Notes under the pieces: model-generated
What the model was told of the DNA's origin: nothing
The model's input: only the letters and a program-made list of their open reading frames with translations
The model's database searches: none
Shown: positions 16,267 through 25,432 of the stretch, one piece after another
Layout of the letters: each line of letters begins with the position of its first letter
How positions within the stretch are numbered: position 1 is the stretch's first letter
Translations under genes and position numbers: made by a program
Assembly (NCBI RefSeq): GCF_014323725.1
Contig: NZ_JABVED010000010.1
Location: 124,001-188,000 of the forward strand
Direction of reading: 5' to 3'
Length of the DNA: 64,000 nucleotides
Origin: Actinokineospora xionganensis
GTDB lineage: Bacteria > Actinomycetota > Actinomycetes > Mycobacteriales > Pseudonocardiaceae

Positions 16267-16922
16267 CGGAACAGCCGATCTCGATCATGGTGGTCGACGA
16301 CCACCCCATCTGGCGGGACGGTGTGGCGCGCGACCTGGCCGAACGCGGGTTCGAAGTCCGCGCGACCGCGGGTGACGCCGCCTCAGCTGTCCGGATCGCG
16401 CGAACCGTGCGCCCGGACGTGGTGCTGATGGACCTCAACCTCGGCGAGGAGTCCGGGGTGGAGGCGACCCGCAAGATCACCGGGGAGCTGACCGACACCC
16501 GGGTGCTGGTCCTGTCGGCCAGCGGCGAGCACAACGACGTGCTGGAGGCGGTCAAGGCGGGCGCGTCGGGCTACCTGGTGAAATCGGCTTCGGCTGAGGA
16601 ACTGGTGGCGGCGGTCCGGCGGACGTGGGCCGGTGACGCGGTCTTCAACGCGGGACTCGCGGGCCTGGTGCTCGGCGAGTACCGGCGGATGGCGTCGGGC
16701 CCGGAGGAGAGCGGGGCGCCGAAGCTGACCGATCGGGAGACCGAGGTGCTGCGGCTGGTCGCCAAGGGATTGACCGCCCGGCAGATCGCCGACCGGCTGG
16801 TCCTGTCGCACCGGACGGTGGAGAACCACGTGCAGTCGACGCTGCGGAAACTGCAGTTGCACAACCGGGTCGAGCTGGCCCGGTACGCGATCGAGCACGG
16901 GCTTGACGGAGAGCCGGACTAG
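16263..16922 (+). CDS. LuxR/NarL-type response regulator
   Basis: A 219-residue regulator. The receiver domain (residues about 7-120) has the acidic pair VVDDH, the phosphoacceptor Asp in VVLMDLNLGE, the Thr/Ser position LVLSASG and the Lys in YLVKSASAEE. The C-terminal LuxR-type helix-turn-helix (about 150-212) contains LTDRETEVLRLVAKGLTARQ and LVLSHRTVENHV. It starts with GTG in a GTGA overlap with the kinase, so the two form one two-component system. Targets are unknown. Confidence 0.92.
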   Translation: MTEQPISIMVVDDHPIWRDGVARDLAERGFEVRATAGDAASAVRIARTVRPDVVLMDLNLGEESGVEATRKITGELTDTRVLVLSASGEHNDVLEAVKAGASGYLVKSASAEELVAAVRRTWAGDAVFNAGLAGLVLGEYRRMASGPEESGAPKLTDRETEVLRLVAKGLTARQIADRLVLSHRTVENHVQSTLRKLQLHNRVELARYAIEHGLDGEPD

Positions 16923-17259
16923 ATCACACCAGCGGCAGGGGCCAGCGGTGGTCGCCGTCGGGGGAGTCCAGCCAGTTCGTCACCTGCTCGCACTTCTCCG
17001 CAGCCATCGCGATCTCACGATTCGGGTGCTGCGCAACGACGTCGCGGGCAATCCTTCGCGGGGGCGAGGCTTCTGGATCTTCGGCTTCGGTGACCGGGCA
17101 ACTCCGGTCGGATTCACGGAGTCCCCGCCCGGCCCGTCCACCTACTACGATGAAGACGCTGTCACCGCTGCGATGCGTCGGACCTTCTACCGGATCTGGG
17201 AACTCGCGCTGAGCAGGCAGGAGTCACGGCGGTTGATGGAAAGCATCCTTAAGGAGTAA
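16903..17259 (+). pseudogene. Remnant of a DUF5753 (Scr1-type) regulator lacking its HTH domain
   Basis: The open frame from a TTG at 16903 overlaps the response-regulator end. From about 16960 it encodes only the C-terminal third of a DUF5753/Scr1-family regulator: LLALLRSHRDLTIRVLRNDV, then FWIFGFGD, then a helical end with ALSRQESRRLMESI. Complete relatives are about 270-290 residues and begin with an Xre helix-turn-helix. Here that region is missing, because the response-regulator stop lies at 16922. The DUF397 partner follows 6 bases later and is intact. A short protein could still be made by read-through, but it could not bind DNA by itself. Confidence 0.6.
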
Positions 17260-17265
17260 GTCAGC

Positions 17266-17454
17266 ATGGCCTCCCCGACTCGGGACACCGGATGGTTCAA
17301 GAGCTCCCGCAGCTCCCCGAATGGTGAGGCGTGCGTCGAGGTGCGGTTGACAGACACCAGCATCGGAGTCAGGGACTCCAAGAACGTTGAAGGACCGGCG
17401 CTGGCGTTGCCCCCGACCTCCTGGGCCGGGTTCCTGGCAATCACATCCCGGTAG
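17266..17454 (+). CDS. DUF397 family protein (Scr2-like)
   Basis: A 62-residue protein with the full DUF397 pattern: WFKSSRSSPNGEACVEV, GVRDSKN, GPALALPPTSW and AGF. These small proteins are almost always encoded next to an Xre-DUF5753 regulator and act with it in development or antibiotic control in actinomycetes. Here the neighbour is a truncated remnant, so this gene may be orphaned. AAGGAG lies upstream at a good distance from the ATG. Confidence 0.85.
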   Translation: MASPTRDTGWFKSSRSSPNGEACVEVRLTDTSIGVRDSKNVEGPALALPPTSWAGFLAITSR

Positions 17455-17480
17455 GGCGTTTCGCGCCTATCTTGGGTGGT

Positions 17481-18095
17481 GTGACCACCCCGATCAGTCC
17501 CCGCGAACTTCGAGTCTCCGACGCCGAGCGCTCCCACGTGGTCGGCGTGCTGCAGAAGGCCATCGGACGCGGCCTGCTCAGCCTCGACGAGTTCACCGCC
17601 CGAACCGATGTCGCGCTGGCCGCGCGCACCCGTGCGGAGCTCAACACCGTCCTGGTCGACCTGCCCGGCCTGGTCCACCCGGAGTCCGGTGTCGCGCCGG
17701 TCAAGCCGGTGGAGTTCCGGGCGACGATGTCGTCGCTCAAGCGCGAGGGCGAGTGGGTCGTGCCGCGCGACATCGTCATCCGCAGCCAGATGGGCTCGAC
17801 CGTGCTGGACTTCTCCGACGCGGTCATCTCCTTCCCCGAGATCCGCATCGAGGTCGATGTGGCCGCGGGGTCGGTGGAGCTGCTGATGCCCGAGCGCTCG
17901 TCGGTCGACGCCTCGGCGGTCACCGTGGAGCTGGGCAGCAAGACCGACAAGGCCAGTGGCTCGCGCACGGGCGGGCCACACTTCGTGGTGACCGGGTCCG
18001 TACGCGCGGGATCGCTGACCATCCGGCGGCCCACCTACGTGCGGATCGGGTCGCTGACCCTCCGGCGACCGTGGAGGATCAGCTGGGACGCGTAG
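17481..18095 (+). CDS. DUF1707 domain protein with LiaF-like C-terminus
   Basis: A 204-residue soluble protein. The N-terminal DUF1707 segment (about residues 8-60) reads [20 protein letters not shown], then [24 protein letters not shown] and a LPGL end. The C-terminal half (about 75-204) is a beta-rich region with [17 protein letters not shown] and repeated IRRP/LRRP strands, resembling the cell-wall-active antibiotic response (LiaF-type) fold. No membrane helix is visible. The GTG at 17481 is chosen because a TATCTT element lies about 12 bases upstream, suggesting a leaderless transcript. The function is unknown. Confidence 0.75.
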   Translation: MTTPISPRELRVSDAERSHVVGVLQKAIGRGLLSLDEFTARTDVALAARTRAELNTVLVDLPGLVHPESGVAPVKPVEFRATMSSLKREGEWVVPRDIVIRSQMGSTVLDFSDAVISFPEIRIEVDVAAGSVELLMPERSSVDASAVTVELGSKTDKASGSRTGGPHFVVTGSVRAGSLTIRRPTYVRIGSLTLRRPWRISWDA

Positions 18096-18207
18096 GCTCT
18101 GCTGTGAAGCTCTGCTGACAAAGCAGTTCAGAAAGTCCCGATGGACTTCACAGCGGCACGGCAGCAGACTCCGCGCGGGGAGCACAACCCGCACTATCGG
18201 AGGAATC

Positions 18208-19235
18208 TTGAAGGCTCTGGTCAAAGTCGCCCCGGGCCCCGGTCTGGAGCTCGTCGACGTCCCGGATCCCAAACCCGGCCCGGGCGACATCCTGCTGCGT
18301 GTGCTGCGCACCGGCATCTGCGGCACGGACCTGCACATCGACGCCTGGGACGACTGGGCAGCCAAGACGATCAAGGCGCCGCTGACGCTCGGCCACGAGT
18401 TCGTCGGCGAGGTCGTCGAGATCGGCGCCGCGGTCACCAAGGTCAAGGTCGGCGACCTGGTCAGCGGCGAGGGACACCTGGTCTGCGGCACCTGCCGCAA
18501 CTGCCGGGCGGGCCGCCGCCACCTGTGCGCCAACACCATCGGCCTCGGCGTGCACACCAACGGCGCGTTCGCCGAGTACGCGGTGCTGCCCGAGTCGAAC
18601 GCCTGGGTGCACAACCACCAGATCGACCTCGACGTCGCCGCGATCTTCGACCCGTTCGGCAACGCCGTGCACACCGCGCTGTCGTTCCCGGTCCTGAACG
18701 AGGACGTGCTGATCACCGGCGCGGGCCCGATCGGGCTGATGGCCGCCGCGGTCGCCAAGCACGCGGGCGCCCGGCACGTGGTGATCACCGACATCAGCGA
18801 GGCCCGGCTGGAGTTGGCCCGCAAGCTCGGCGTCAACGTCGCGCTCGACGTCAGCTCGACCCCGGTGTCGGCGGTCTACGGCGAGCTGAAGATGACCGAG
18901 GGCTTCGACGTGGGCATGGAGATGTCCGGCCAGCCCTCGGCGCTGCGCGAGATGATCGGGAACATGACCCACGGCGGTCGGATCGCGATGCTGGGTCTGC
19001 CCGCGAAGGAGATCGCGATCGACTGGAGCGCGGTCGTGCTCAAGATGCTGACGATCAAGGGCATCTACGGCCGGGAGATGTTCGAGACCTGGTACGCGAT
19101 GTCGGTTCTGCTGCAGGCCGGTCTCGACCTGAGCCCGGTGATCACCCACCGGTTCCACCACACCGAACACAAGGCCGCGTTCGACACCGCCCGCGGCGGC
19201 AAGTGCGGCAAGGTCATCATGGATTGGGAGAGCTG

Positions 19236-19236
<1 letters not shown>
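18208..19236 (+). CDS. tdh: L-threonine 3-dehydrogenase
   Basis: It oxidises threonine to 2-amino-3-ketobutyrate with NAD, the first step of threonine breakdown to glycine and acetyl-CoA. The 342-residue protein is a zinc medium-chain dehydrogenase. The catalytic Cys is in GICGTDLHI and the zinc-site His-Glu is in TLGHEFVG. The structural zinc cysteines are [15 protein letters not shown], and the nucleotide-binding motif is GAGPIGLM. It starts with TTG at 18208, 4 bases after CGGAGGA. The stop overlaps the kbl ATG by one base (TGATG), giving a tdh-kbl operon. Confidence 0.93.
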
Positions 19237-20420
<1,184 letters not shown>

Positions 20421-20443
20421 AGCCTGATGGCGGACGACCCCTG

Positions 20444-20456
20444 GTTGTTCTAAAAT
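20444..20456 (+). promoter_or_regulatory. Putative -10 region for the Xre-ImmA/PIN operon
   Basis: TAAAAT at 20451-20456 lies 7 bases before the ATG of the Xre-ImmA gene in an unusually A/T-rich stretch. Spacing fits a leaderless transcript. No convincing -35 is seen. Confidence 0.45.
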
Positions 20457-20463
20457 CGCACAC

Positions 20464-21576
20464 ATGCGCCTACTGGACAGTGCGGCCATTGGCAACCGAA
20501 TCGCGGAGGCCCGCAAGCGTGAGGGGTTGACCCAGGAGCAGCTTGCCACAGCGATCGAAATCGACCGTTCCGCTCTGGCGAAGATGGAGAGCGGGACGCG
20601 TCGGGTCTCTGCCTTGGAACTCTCCGCAATCGCGATCGTCCTAGGCGAGCGCGTCGAGTGGTTCGTGCGCGAACCCCCCAAGGCCGTTGTCTCCCACCGG
20701 AACACGCAAGCCCCGGGCACGCCAAGTGCGATCATCGACCGCAAGCTTGAACGAGCAGCGTGGAACGTCGAGTTCGTGGCCAGGCAAGACTCAGGGTTGT
20801 CTCTGTCGAGCGTCGAGCCACGTAGCCGCCCCCGGTCGAACGACGAGGTGGAGAGCCACGCCGACGCTGTCCGCGCTCTTCTGGGTTTGAATCGGGCAGA
20901 GCCATTCGCTGACATGTCACGTCGGGTAAGCGAGGTTGGACTGCTTGCGTTTGTCTTTGACCTTGGCCCAGATGCCGCGGATGCGGCGTCCCTGCTCTTG
21001 GCTCAGGGCGGGGTTGCTGTCATCAACGGTCATCTACAGGTTGGCCGCAGGCGACTTGCGCTAGCCCACGAATTGGGGCATTACGTCTTCGCAGACGAGT
21101 ACTCGATTGACTGGCGCATCGATGATCGCGACAACGAAGCATGGGAGGCCCGCATCGACCGGTTCGCTCGGGCGTTACTCCTGCCATCCGATGGACTGAC
21201 ACGGAGGTGGCTGCAACTCGTCGAACGCGACGATGTGCGCACAGCGGCGGTGAAGATCGCGAGCGAATTCCAGGTGGACATGTCAACTTTGTCGCGACGG
21301 TTGACCGAACTGGGTGCGATCAGCGGTGAAGATGATCGTTTTATTCGGTCGGTGCGGACAACGAGAGCGGACATTGTCGACTTTAATCTCGTCCCACGTG
21401 ACGAACTTCGACCGATCTGTCTGGCCAAGAGTTATGAAGCAGCGATACTCCGCTTGTTTCGAAGCGAGATAATTTCTCCAGCACGAGCAGTGGATCTTTT
21501 GTTCGAAAGTTGGGATGAAAGCGAGCTTCCAACGCTTCCGACGCTTCCGGAAAACGCGATCTGGGACTTCGTTTGA
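20464..21576 (+). CDS. Xre HTH - ImmA/IrrE metallopeptidase fusion
   Basis: A 370-residue protein. The Xre-type helix-turn-helix occupies about residues 8-62 (RIAEARKREGLTQEQLATAI). A middle helical region leads to an ImmA/IrrE (COG2856) zinc protease domain with LAHELGHYVFAD around residue 202 and the downstream Glu/Asp region DRFARALLLPS. About 90 C-terminal residues are specific to this protein. Such fusions act as self-cleaving or target-cleaving regulators of mobile and toxin-antitoxin loci. It overlaps the PIN gene by 4 bases (TTGA), which supports a two-gene module with this protein as the controller. The role is inferred from family and context. Confidence 0.85.
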   Translation: MRLLDSAAIGNRIAEARKREGLTQEQLATAIEIDRSALAKMESGTRRVSALELSAIAIVLGERVEWFVREPPKAVVSHRNTQAPGTPSAIIDRKLERAAWNVEFVARQDSGLSLSSVEPRSRPRSNDEVESHADAVRALLGLNRAEPFADMSRRVSEVGLLAFVFDLGPDAADAASLLLAQGGVAVINGHLQVGRRRLALAHELGHYVFADEYSIDWRIDDRDNEAWEARIDRFARALLLPSDGLTRRWLQLVERDDVRTAAVKIASEFQVDMSTLSRRLTELGAISGEDDRFIRSVRTTRADIVDFNLVPRDELRPICLAKSYEAAILRLFRSEIISPARAVDLLFESWDESELPTLPTLPENAIWDFV

Positions 21577-22115
21577 CCACATCGGAACCGATCGTCTTTG
21601 ACACTGGACCGTTGACCCATTTCGCACGGGCGCATTGGCTCGGGCCACTCAAAGCTGTGGTCGAGGGCCATCCTGTGCTGATTCCAGACGTTGTGGTCGA
21701 AGAATTGAAGGAAGGCGCTCGTCGAGACAGCCGCATCCAGGCGGTCTTGGACGCCGATTGGATCGAGCATCGAGAACTGCGCACTGCCGAGGAAGTCGCC
21801 GCATATCAGCAGTTTGAAGAACTTCTGGTATATCGCAATCGAAATCGAGGTGAAGCGGGCGCGCTGGCTCTCGCGAGCACAGCTGGCGGAATCACCGTGA
21901 TCGACGACGGCGCAGGCCGCCGGGCAGCAAAGAAGCATGGCATCGAAAACAAGCCAACGCTGCGGCTGCTGTGCGAGGCCATCCGCTCGGGCCTGCTCAC
22001 CGTGCCATTGGTGTCAGCTCTTGCCGACGACCTCATCATCAGCAACTACCGCCTCCCTTTTGTGCTCGGTGGATTCGAGAGTTGGGCGCAAGAGAACGGG
22101 CTGATGGACGCGTGA
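21573..22115 (+). CDS. PIN-domain putative RNase (toxin-like)
   Basis: A 180-residue PIN-like protein, related to the DUF3368 type. The acidic active-site residues are placed as expected: Asp in VFDTGPLTH, Glu in VVVEELKEG, Glu in NRGEAGALAL, and Asp in VIDDGAGRRAA. PIN domains are Mg-dependent RNases, often toxins of type II systems. It starts with TTG overlapping the Xre-ImmA stop. The final Met-Asp-Ala-stop is encoded by the right copy of the 13-bp repeat, so its C-terminus was created or restored by the insertion event. The stop overlaps the lysR GTG. Confidence 0.82.
   Translation: MTTSEPIVFDTGPLTHFARAHWLGPLKAVVEGHPVLIPDVVVEELKEGARRDSRIQAVLDADWIEHRELRTAEEVAAYQQFEELLVYRNRNRGEAGALALASTAGGITVIDDGAGRRAAKKHGIENKPTLRLLCEAIRSGLLTVPLVSALADDLIISNYRLPFVLGGFESWAQENGLMDA
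22103..22115 (+). repeat. Right 13-bp direct repeat flanking the Xre-ImmA/PIN module
   Basis: GATGGACGCGTGA, identical to 20408-20420. It forms the last codons of the PIN gene and contains the GTG start of the lysR gene (22112). Confidence 0.85.
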
Positions 22116-23008
22116 TCGATCCCCGGCGGCTGCGGGTGCTGCGCGCACTGGCCGACCACGGCACCGTCACCGCCGCGGGCCAGGCGCTGCACCTGACGCC
22201 GTCGGCGGTCTCGCAGCAACTCGTCGCGCTGGAGTCCGAGGTCGGCCAGGACCTGCTGCACCGCAAGGGGCGGCGGGTCTGGCTGACCGCCGCCGGGGAA
22301 CTGCTGGTCGAGCACGCCACCGCGGTGATCGCCGAGTTGGACCGGGCCGAGGCGCGCTTGGCCGCGTACGCGGCCGGGGAGACCGGGCGGGTCCGGGTGG
22401 CGGCGTTCGCCTCCGCGATCACCCAGGTCGTCGCCCCGGCGATCGTCGCGCTGCGGGCCTCGGCGCCGGGGGTGAGTGTGGTCGTGCACGACGCCGAACG
22501 CAGCCTGCCGATGCTGCTCGACGGCGAGATCGACATCGCGGTCACCGTCGAGTACTGGGCCAGCGCGGGCGACGACGACCAGCGGGTCGTCCGCACCCCG
22601 CTCTACGCGGAGCCGTTCGACGCGGTGCTGCCGCCGGGACACCGGCTGACCGACCAGAACGAGGTCAACCTGTCCGATCTGGCCTCCGACGACTGGGTCG
22701 CGCCGCTGCCGGGCAATCCCTGCCGTGACGTGCTGGTCGTGGCCTGCGAGGGCGTCGGCTTCACCCCGCGGATCACCCACACCTCGGACGACTTCCGCGC
22801 CGAAGCCGCCTTGGTCGCCGCCGGCGGCGGGGTCGCGCTGATCCCTCGCACGGCGTTGACGGGGGTGGAGCCCGCGCGGGTCCGGCCGATCGCCGTGGAC
22901 CCGCCGACTCGGCGGGTCTTCGCCGCGGTGCGCCGCGGACGGGAGGACCACCCGCTGATCCTGGCGGTGCAGTCGGCCCTGCGAAAAGCGGTTACTCAAT
23001 CATGTTAA
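22112..23008 (+). CDS. LysR-family transcriptional regulator
   Basis: A 298-residue regulator. The winged helix-turn-helix is at about residues 3-62 (RLRVLRALADHGTVTAAGQA, then LTPSAVSQQLVALE). A LysR substrate-binding domain follows (VAAFASAITQVVAPAIVAL, then DGEIDIAVT). It starts with GTG in a GTGA overlap with the PIN gene, and before the inferred insertion with kbl. It therefore probably belonged to the tdh-kbl operon, though its effector is unknown. The stop TAA at 23006-23008 is only 9 bases from the next start. Confidence 0.88.
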   Translation: MIDPRRLRVLRALADHGTVTAAGQALHLTPSAVSQQLVALESEVGQDLLHRKGRRVWLTAAGELLVEHATAVIAELDRAEARLAAYAAGETGRVRVAAFASAITQVVAPAIVALRASAPGVSVVVHDAERSLPMLLDGEIDIAVTVEYWASAGDDDQRVVRTPLYAEPFDAVLPPGHRLTDQNEVNLSDLASDDWVAPLPGNPCRDVLVVACEGVGFTPRITHTSDDFRAEAALVAAGGGVALIPRTALTGVEPARVRPIAVDPPTRRVFAAVRRGREDHPLILAVQSALRKAVTQSC

Positions 23009-23018
23009 TATTTACTCA
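22992..23018 (+). promoter_or_regulatory. Possible operator: direct TTACTCA repeats before the tetR start
   Basis: TTACTCA occurs twice, at about 22992-22998 and 23012-23018, 20 bases apart (two helical turns). The stretch is A/T-rich and spans the lysR end and the tetR start. It may be a promoter/operator for the TetR gene. This is seen by eye only. Confidence 0.35.
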
Positions 23019-23605
23019 TGCAGGTAACGATCACGGAAGCCGCACGTCGCAAGCAGATCATCGACGCGGCGGTCGAGGTCATCGCCGACCTCGGCTACGC
23101 GAAAACGTCCTTCGCACGAATCGTGGAGCGGGCTGAGCTGAGCAGCACGCGGCTGATCTCGTACCACTTCGCCGACAAGAACGACCTGATGATGGCCGTC
23201 CTGATCAGCTCGGTCGGCACTCTGGACGAGCTCCTCAATGCCCGCCTTGAGGGGCTCACCGGCCGCGCGGAGATGCTGCGGGCCTACATCGAGGTCCGAG
23301 TCGAACTGCTGCGCACGCACCCGAAGCAGTTGCGGGCGATCACCGAGGTCGCCGACAACCACCGCGCCGCCGACGGCTCGCCGATGTTCGCCCCGCTGCT
23401 GACCGACTTCCGCGTCGGCCGGATGGAACGCCAGCTGCGCCAAGGACAGCGGGAAGGCGTGTTCGCCGAGTTCGACCCGGCGGTCATGGCGAACACCATC
23501 TCGTCGGCGATCGAGGGGGTGGCCCGGTCCGGCCTTCCCCTCGACGGGTACGGCCGGGAACTGGCCGACCTGTTCGACCGCGCGACCCGCGCCGCCGCTC
23601 AGTAG
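23018..23605 (+). CDS. TetR-family transcriptional regulator
   Basis: A 195-residue regulator with the N-terminal helix-turn-helix (about 10-56: RKQIIDAAVEVIADLGYAK, then RLISYHFADKNDLMMAVL) and an all-helical ligand domain. The ATG is the only sensible start. The coding end overlaps the convergent minus-strand membrane protein gene by 7 bases. No efflux or enzyme gene is directly adjacent on the same strand, so its target is not indicated, other than possibly itself or the Q/P-rich protein. Confidence 0.87.
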   Translation: MQVTITEAARRKQIIDAAVEVIADLGYAKTSFARIVERAELSSTRLISYHFADKNDLMMAVLISSVGTLDELLNARLEGLTGRAEMLRAYIEVRVELLRTHPKQLRAITEVADNHRAADGSPMFAPLLTDFRVGRMERQLRQGQREGVFAEFDPAVMANTISSAIEGVARSGLPLDGYGRELADLFDRATRAAAQ

Positions 23606-24555
23606 CGCGGCGGGAACTGCTGCTGCTGCGGGTAAGCCTGCGGCGGGTACTGCTGCTGCCCCATCGGATATCCCTGCTGGGGCTGGGCGTACCCGCCGGA
23701 GGGCTGCCCGGCATACGGCGGCTGGGGCGCGAACTGCTGCTGGGCGACCTGGGGCTGCGGCGCGAACTGCTGCTGCGGGAATTGGGGCTGCTGCGGGAAT
23801 TGCGGCATCGCCTGCTGCTGCGCCGACAGCAGCGGCGGCATCGGCGGCGCCTGCGTTCCGTACTTCTCCCACACGTGCTGCGGGACGACGCTGACGAGGT
23901 ACTTCAACGCCTCCAGCTTCTGCATGATCTCCTGCGGGGTGTTGCGGGTGAGCTTGTTGTCCTCGTAGTAGACGAGGTCGGCGCCGATGATCGTCCAGCC
24001 CTCGAGCTTCGCGTCGATGATCAGGTCGACCGCCTGCGGCGTCAGCAGCTCGGTCACCAACTGCGGGTTCTGCCCCTGCACGAGGTACTGCCGGTTGAAG
24101 TCGCGGTGGGGGATGGGGATCTGCCCCTGGTCGGTGTTGTTGAAGAACCCGCGCTTGGCCACCTCGACATAGGGCAGCGAAACGGGTAGCCGCACCGCCC
24201 AGATGGTCACGACGGTGTTGTCCTCGGAGAAGATGATCGCGTTGTGGCTTCTGGTCAGCGTCCGGCGCTGGTAGTCGAACGCGGTGAACTCCAGCCCGTT
24301 GAGCGAGCCGCGGATGACGCCGAACGCCACCCGGCGGTCGCCGCGCTGGTTGAACGGCGAGATGTTGCCCCACTGGTTGAGCAGTTCCGGCGCGTACGGC
24401 GCGAACTGCCAGCCCTGGCTCATCGCCAGTTGACCGCGCTCACCGTTCTTGAACTTCTGCCGCTGCACCAGAAACTGCCGCGGCAGCAGCAGCGTGAAGA
24501 TGTTCAGCCCGCCGAAGAGGGCGACCACCATGACGAAAATCCAGAAGACGATCAC
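23599..24555 (-). CDS. Membrane-anchored protein with Gln/Pro-rich tail
   Basis: A 318-residue protein of unknown function. One N-terminal membrane helix (about 2-25: VFWIFVMVVALFGGLNIFTL) is followed by a soluble domain of about 200 residues (ISPFNQRGDRRVAFGVIRG, then FTAFDYQRRTLTRSHNAI). The C-terminal 75 residues are low-complexity and rich in Gln, Pro, Tyr and Ala (repeats of FPQQ and FAPQPQ). GTG start. It converges on the TetR gene. The soluble domain resembles conserved actinobacterial hypothetical proteins; no catalytic motif was seen. Confidence 0.65.
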   Translation of the reverse strand: MIVFWIFVMVVALFGGLNIFTLLLPRQFLVQRQKFKNGERGQLAMSQGWQFAPYAPELLNQWGNISPFNQRGDRRVAFGVIRGSLNGLEFTAFDYQRRTLTRSHNAIIFSEDNTVVTIWAVRLPVSLPYVEVAKRGFFNNTDQGQIPIPHRDFNRQYLVQGQNPQLVTELLTPQAVDLIIDAKLEGWTIIGADLVYYEDNKLTRNTPQEIMQKLEALKYLVSVVPQHVWEKYGTQAPPMPPLLSAQQQAMPQFPQQPQFPQQQFAPQPQVAQQQFAPQPPYAGQPSGGYAQPQQGYPMGQQQYPPQAYPQQQQFPPRY

Positions 24556-24625
24556 GATACGAACCTTCGTGTAGACCCCAGACGGCCACTCGGCCGGATG
24601 ATCTGGACGCTATCGCAATCGGGAC

Positions 24626-24656
24626 TTGCACCTGACGCGACGTGAGGTCTTAGCGT
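24626..24656 (+). promoter_or_regulatory. MerR-type promoter with 19-bp spacer and dyad operator
   Basis: A -35 TTGCAC (24626-24631) and -10 TAGCGT (24651-24656) are separated by 19 bases, the over-long spacing typical of MerR-controlled promoters. An imperfect dyad, ACCTnACGnnnCGTnAGGT (24630-24648), fills the spacer. The start codon is 8 bases past the -10, so the transcript would be nearly leaderless. This points to autoregulation by the gene that follows. Confidence 0.6.
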
Positions 24657-24663
24657 CGTTCCC

Positions 24664-25410
24664 ATGAGCGAGAAGCGCTGGGGAGTCGGGGAGTTGGCCG
24701 CGGCGACCGGACTGACGGTTCGCACGCTGCACCACTACGACGAGATCGGACTGGTGTCGCCGAGCGAGCGCACGCACGCCGGGCACCGCCGCTACACCGA
24801 GGCGGATATCCGCAGGCTCTACCGGGTGCGGGCGCTGCGATCGATTGGGCTGAGCCTGTACACGATCGCGGCGACCCTGGCCGAGGGCGACCGGGAGGCG
24901 CTGCGGTCGGTGCTCGTCGACCAACTCGCGCACCTCGACGCCCAGGCCCGGCGGATGAACGACCTGCGGGCCCAGGTCCAGCACTTGCTCGAGCGGATGA
25001 ACACCGTCGCCGATCCCGGCGAGGTGCTGACGATTCTGGAGACGATGCAGATGATCGAGAGCTACTACACCCCTGAGCAGCTCGAGTACCTGGCCAAGCG
25101 CCGGGAAGAGCTGGGGGAGGACGCCATCAAGGAGGTCGAGCAGGCCTGGCCGCAGCTCATCTCGGCGATGAAGGAGCACCAGGCCGCGGGCACACCCGTG
25201 GACGACCCGGACGTGCAGGCGTTGACGGCGCGCTGGTTCGAGCTGGTCGAGGCCTTCACCGGCGGCGACAGCGGGGTCCACGAGTCGCTGGGGAAGGTTT
25301 GGGAGGAGCAGGGGGACAAGCTCAACCAGCAGTTCGACACGGGTCTGTCGCCAGAGCTGATGGCCTACGTCGGCCGCGCCAATGAAGTCCGGACCCAGGC
25401 GGGTGGCTGA
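24664..25410 (+). CDS. MerR-family regulator with TipAS-like effector domain
   Basis: A 248-residue regulator. The MerR helix-turn-helix and wing occupy residues about 5-75 (WGVGELAAATGLTVRTLHHY, then RRYTEADIRRLYRVRALRSIG). A coiled-coil dimerisation helix (about 80-118) leads to a TipAS-type C-terminal domain (about 130-245; SYYTPEQLEYLAKRREELGE). TipA proteins bind thiopeptide-like and other antibiotics; the ligand here is unknown. A MerR-type promoter with 19-base spacing lies directly upstream. It ends in a hairpin shared with the convergent kinase gene. Confidence 0.87.
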   Translation: MSEKRWGVGELAAATGLTVRTLHHYDEIGLVSPSERTHAGHRRYTEADIRRLYRVRALRSIGLSLYTIAATLAEGDREALRSVLVDQLAHLDAQARRMNDLRAQVQHLLERMNTVADPGEVLTILETMQMIESYYTPEQLEYLAKRREELGEDAIKEVEQAWPQLISAMKEHQAAGTPVDDPDVQALTARWFELVEAFTGGDSGVHESLGKVWEEQGDKLNQQFDTGLSPELMAYVGRANEVRTQAGG

Positions 25411-25432
25411 GCCGTCCGGGGGGTCGGCTCAG
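25407..25432. terminator. Bidirectional hairpin between merR-like and rbsK-like genes
   Basis: An inverted repeat CTGAGCCG (25407-25414) / CGGCTCAG (25425-25432) with a 10-base G-rich loop. It overlaps both stop codons of the two convergent genes. Confidence 0.6.

Larger units (their letters stand above)
20421..22115 (+). mobile_element. Inserted two-gene module (1,695 bp) between kbl and lysR
   Basis: The segment carries only the Xre-ImmA and PIN genes. It is bounded by identical 13-bp repeats (20408-20420 and 22103-22115). Removing one repeat copy plus the segment leaves kbl ending in a GTGA overlap with the lysR GTG start, the same tight coupling seen at other junctions here. The genes use noticeably more A and T in third positions than their neighbours. 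There is no transposase or integrase, so the mode of entry is unknown. Confidence 0.6.

Noticed and set aside
18103-18152. Inverted repeat TGTGAAG / CTTCACA before tdh
   Set aside because: Seven bases with a 36-base gap and no conserved riboswitch or operator pattern; too weak to list as a site.
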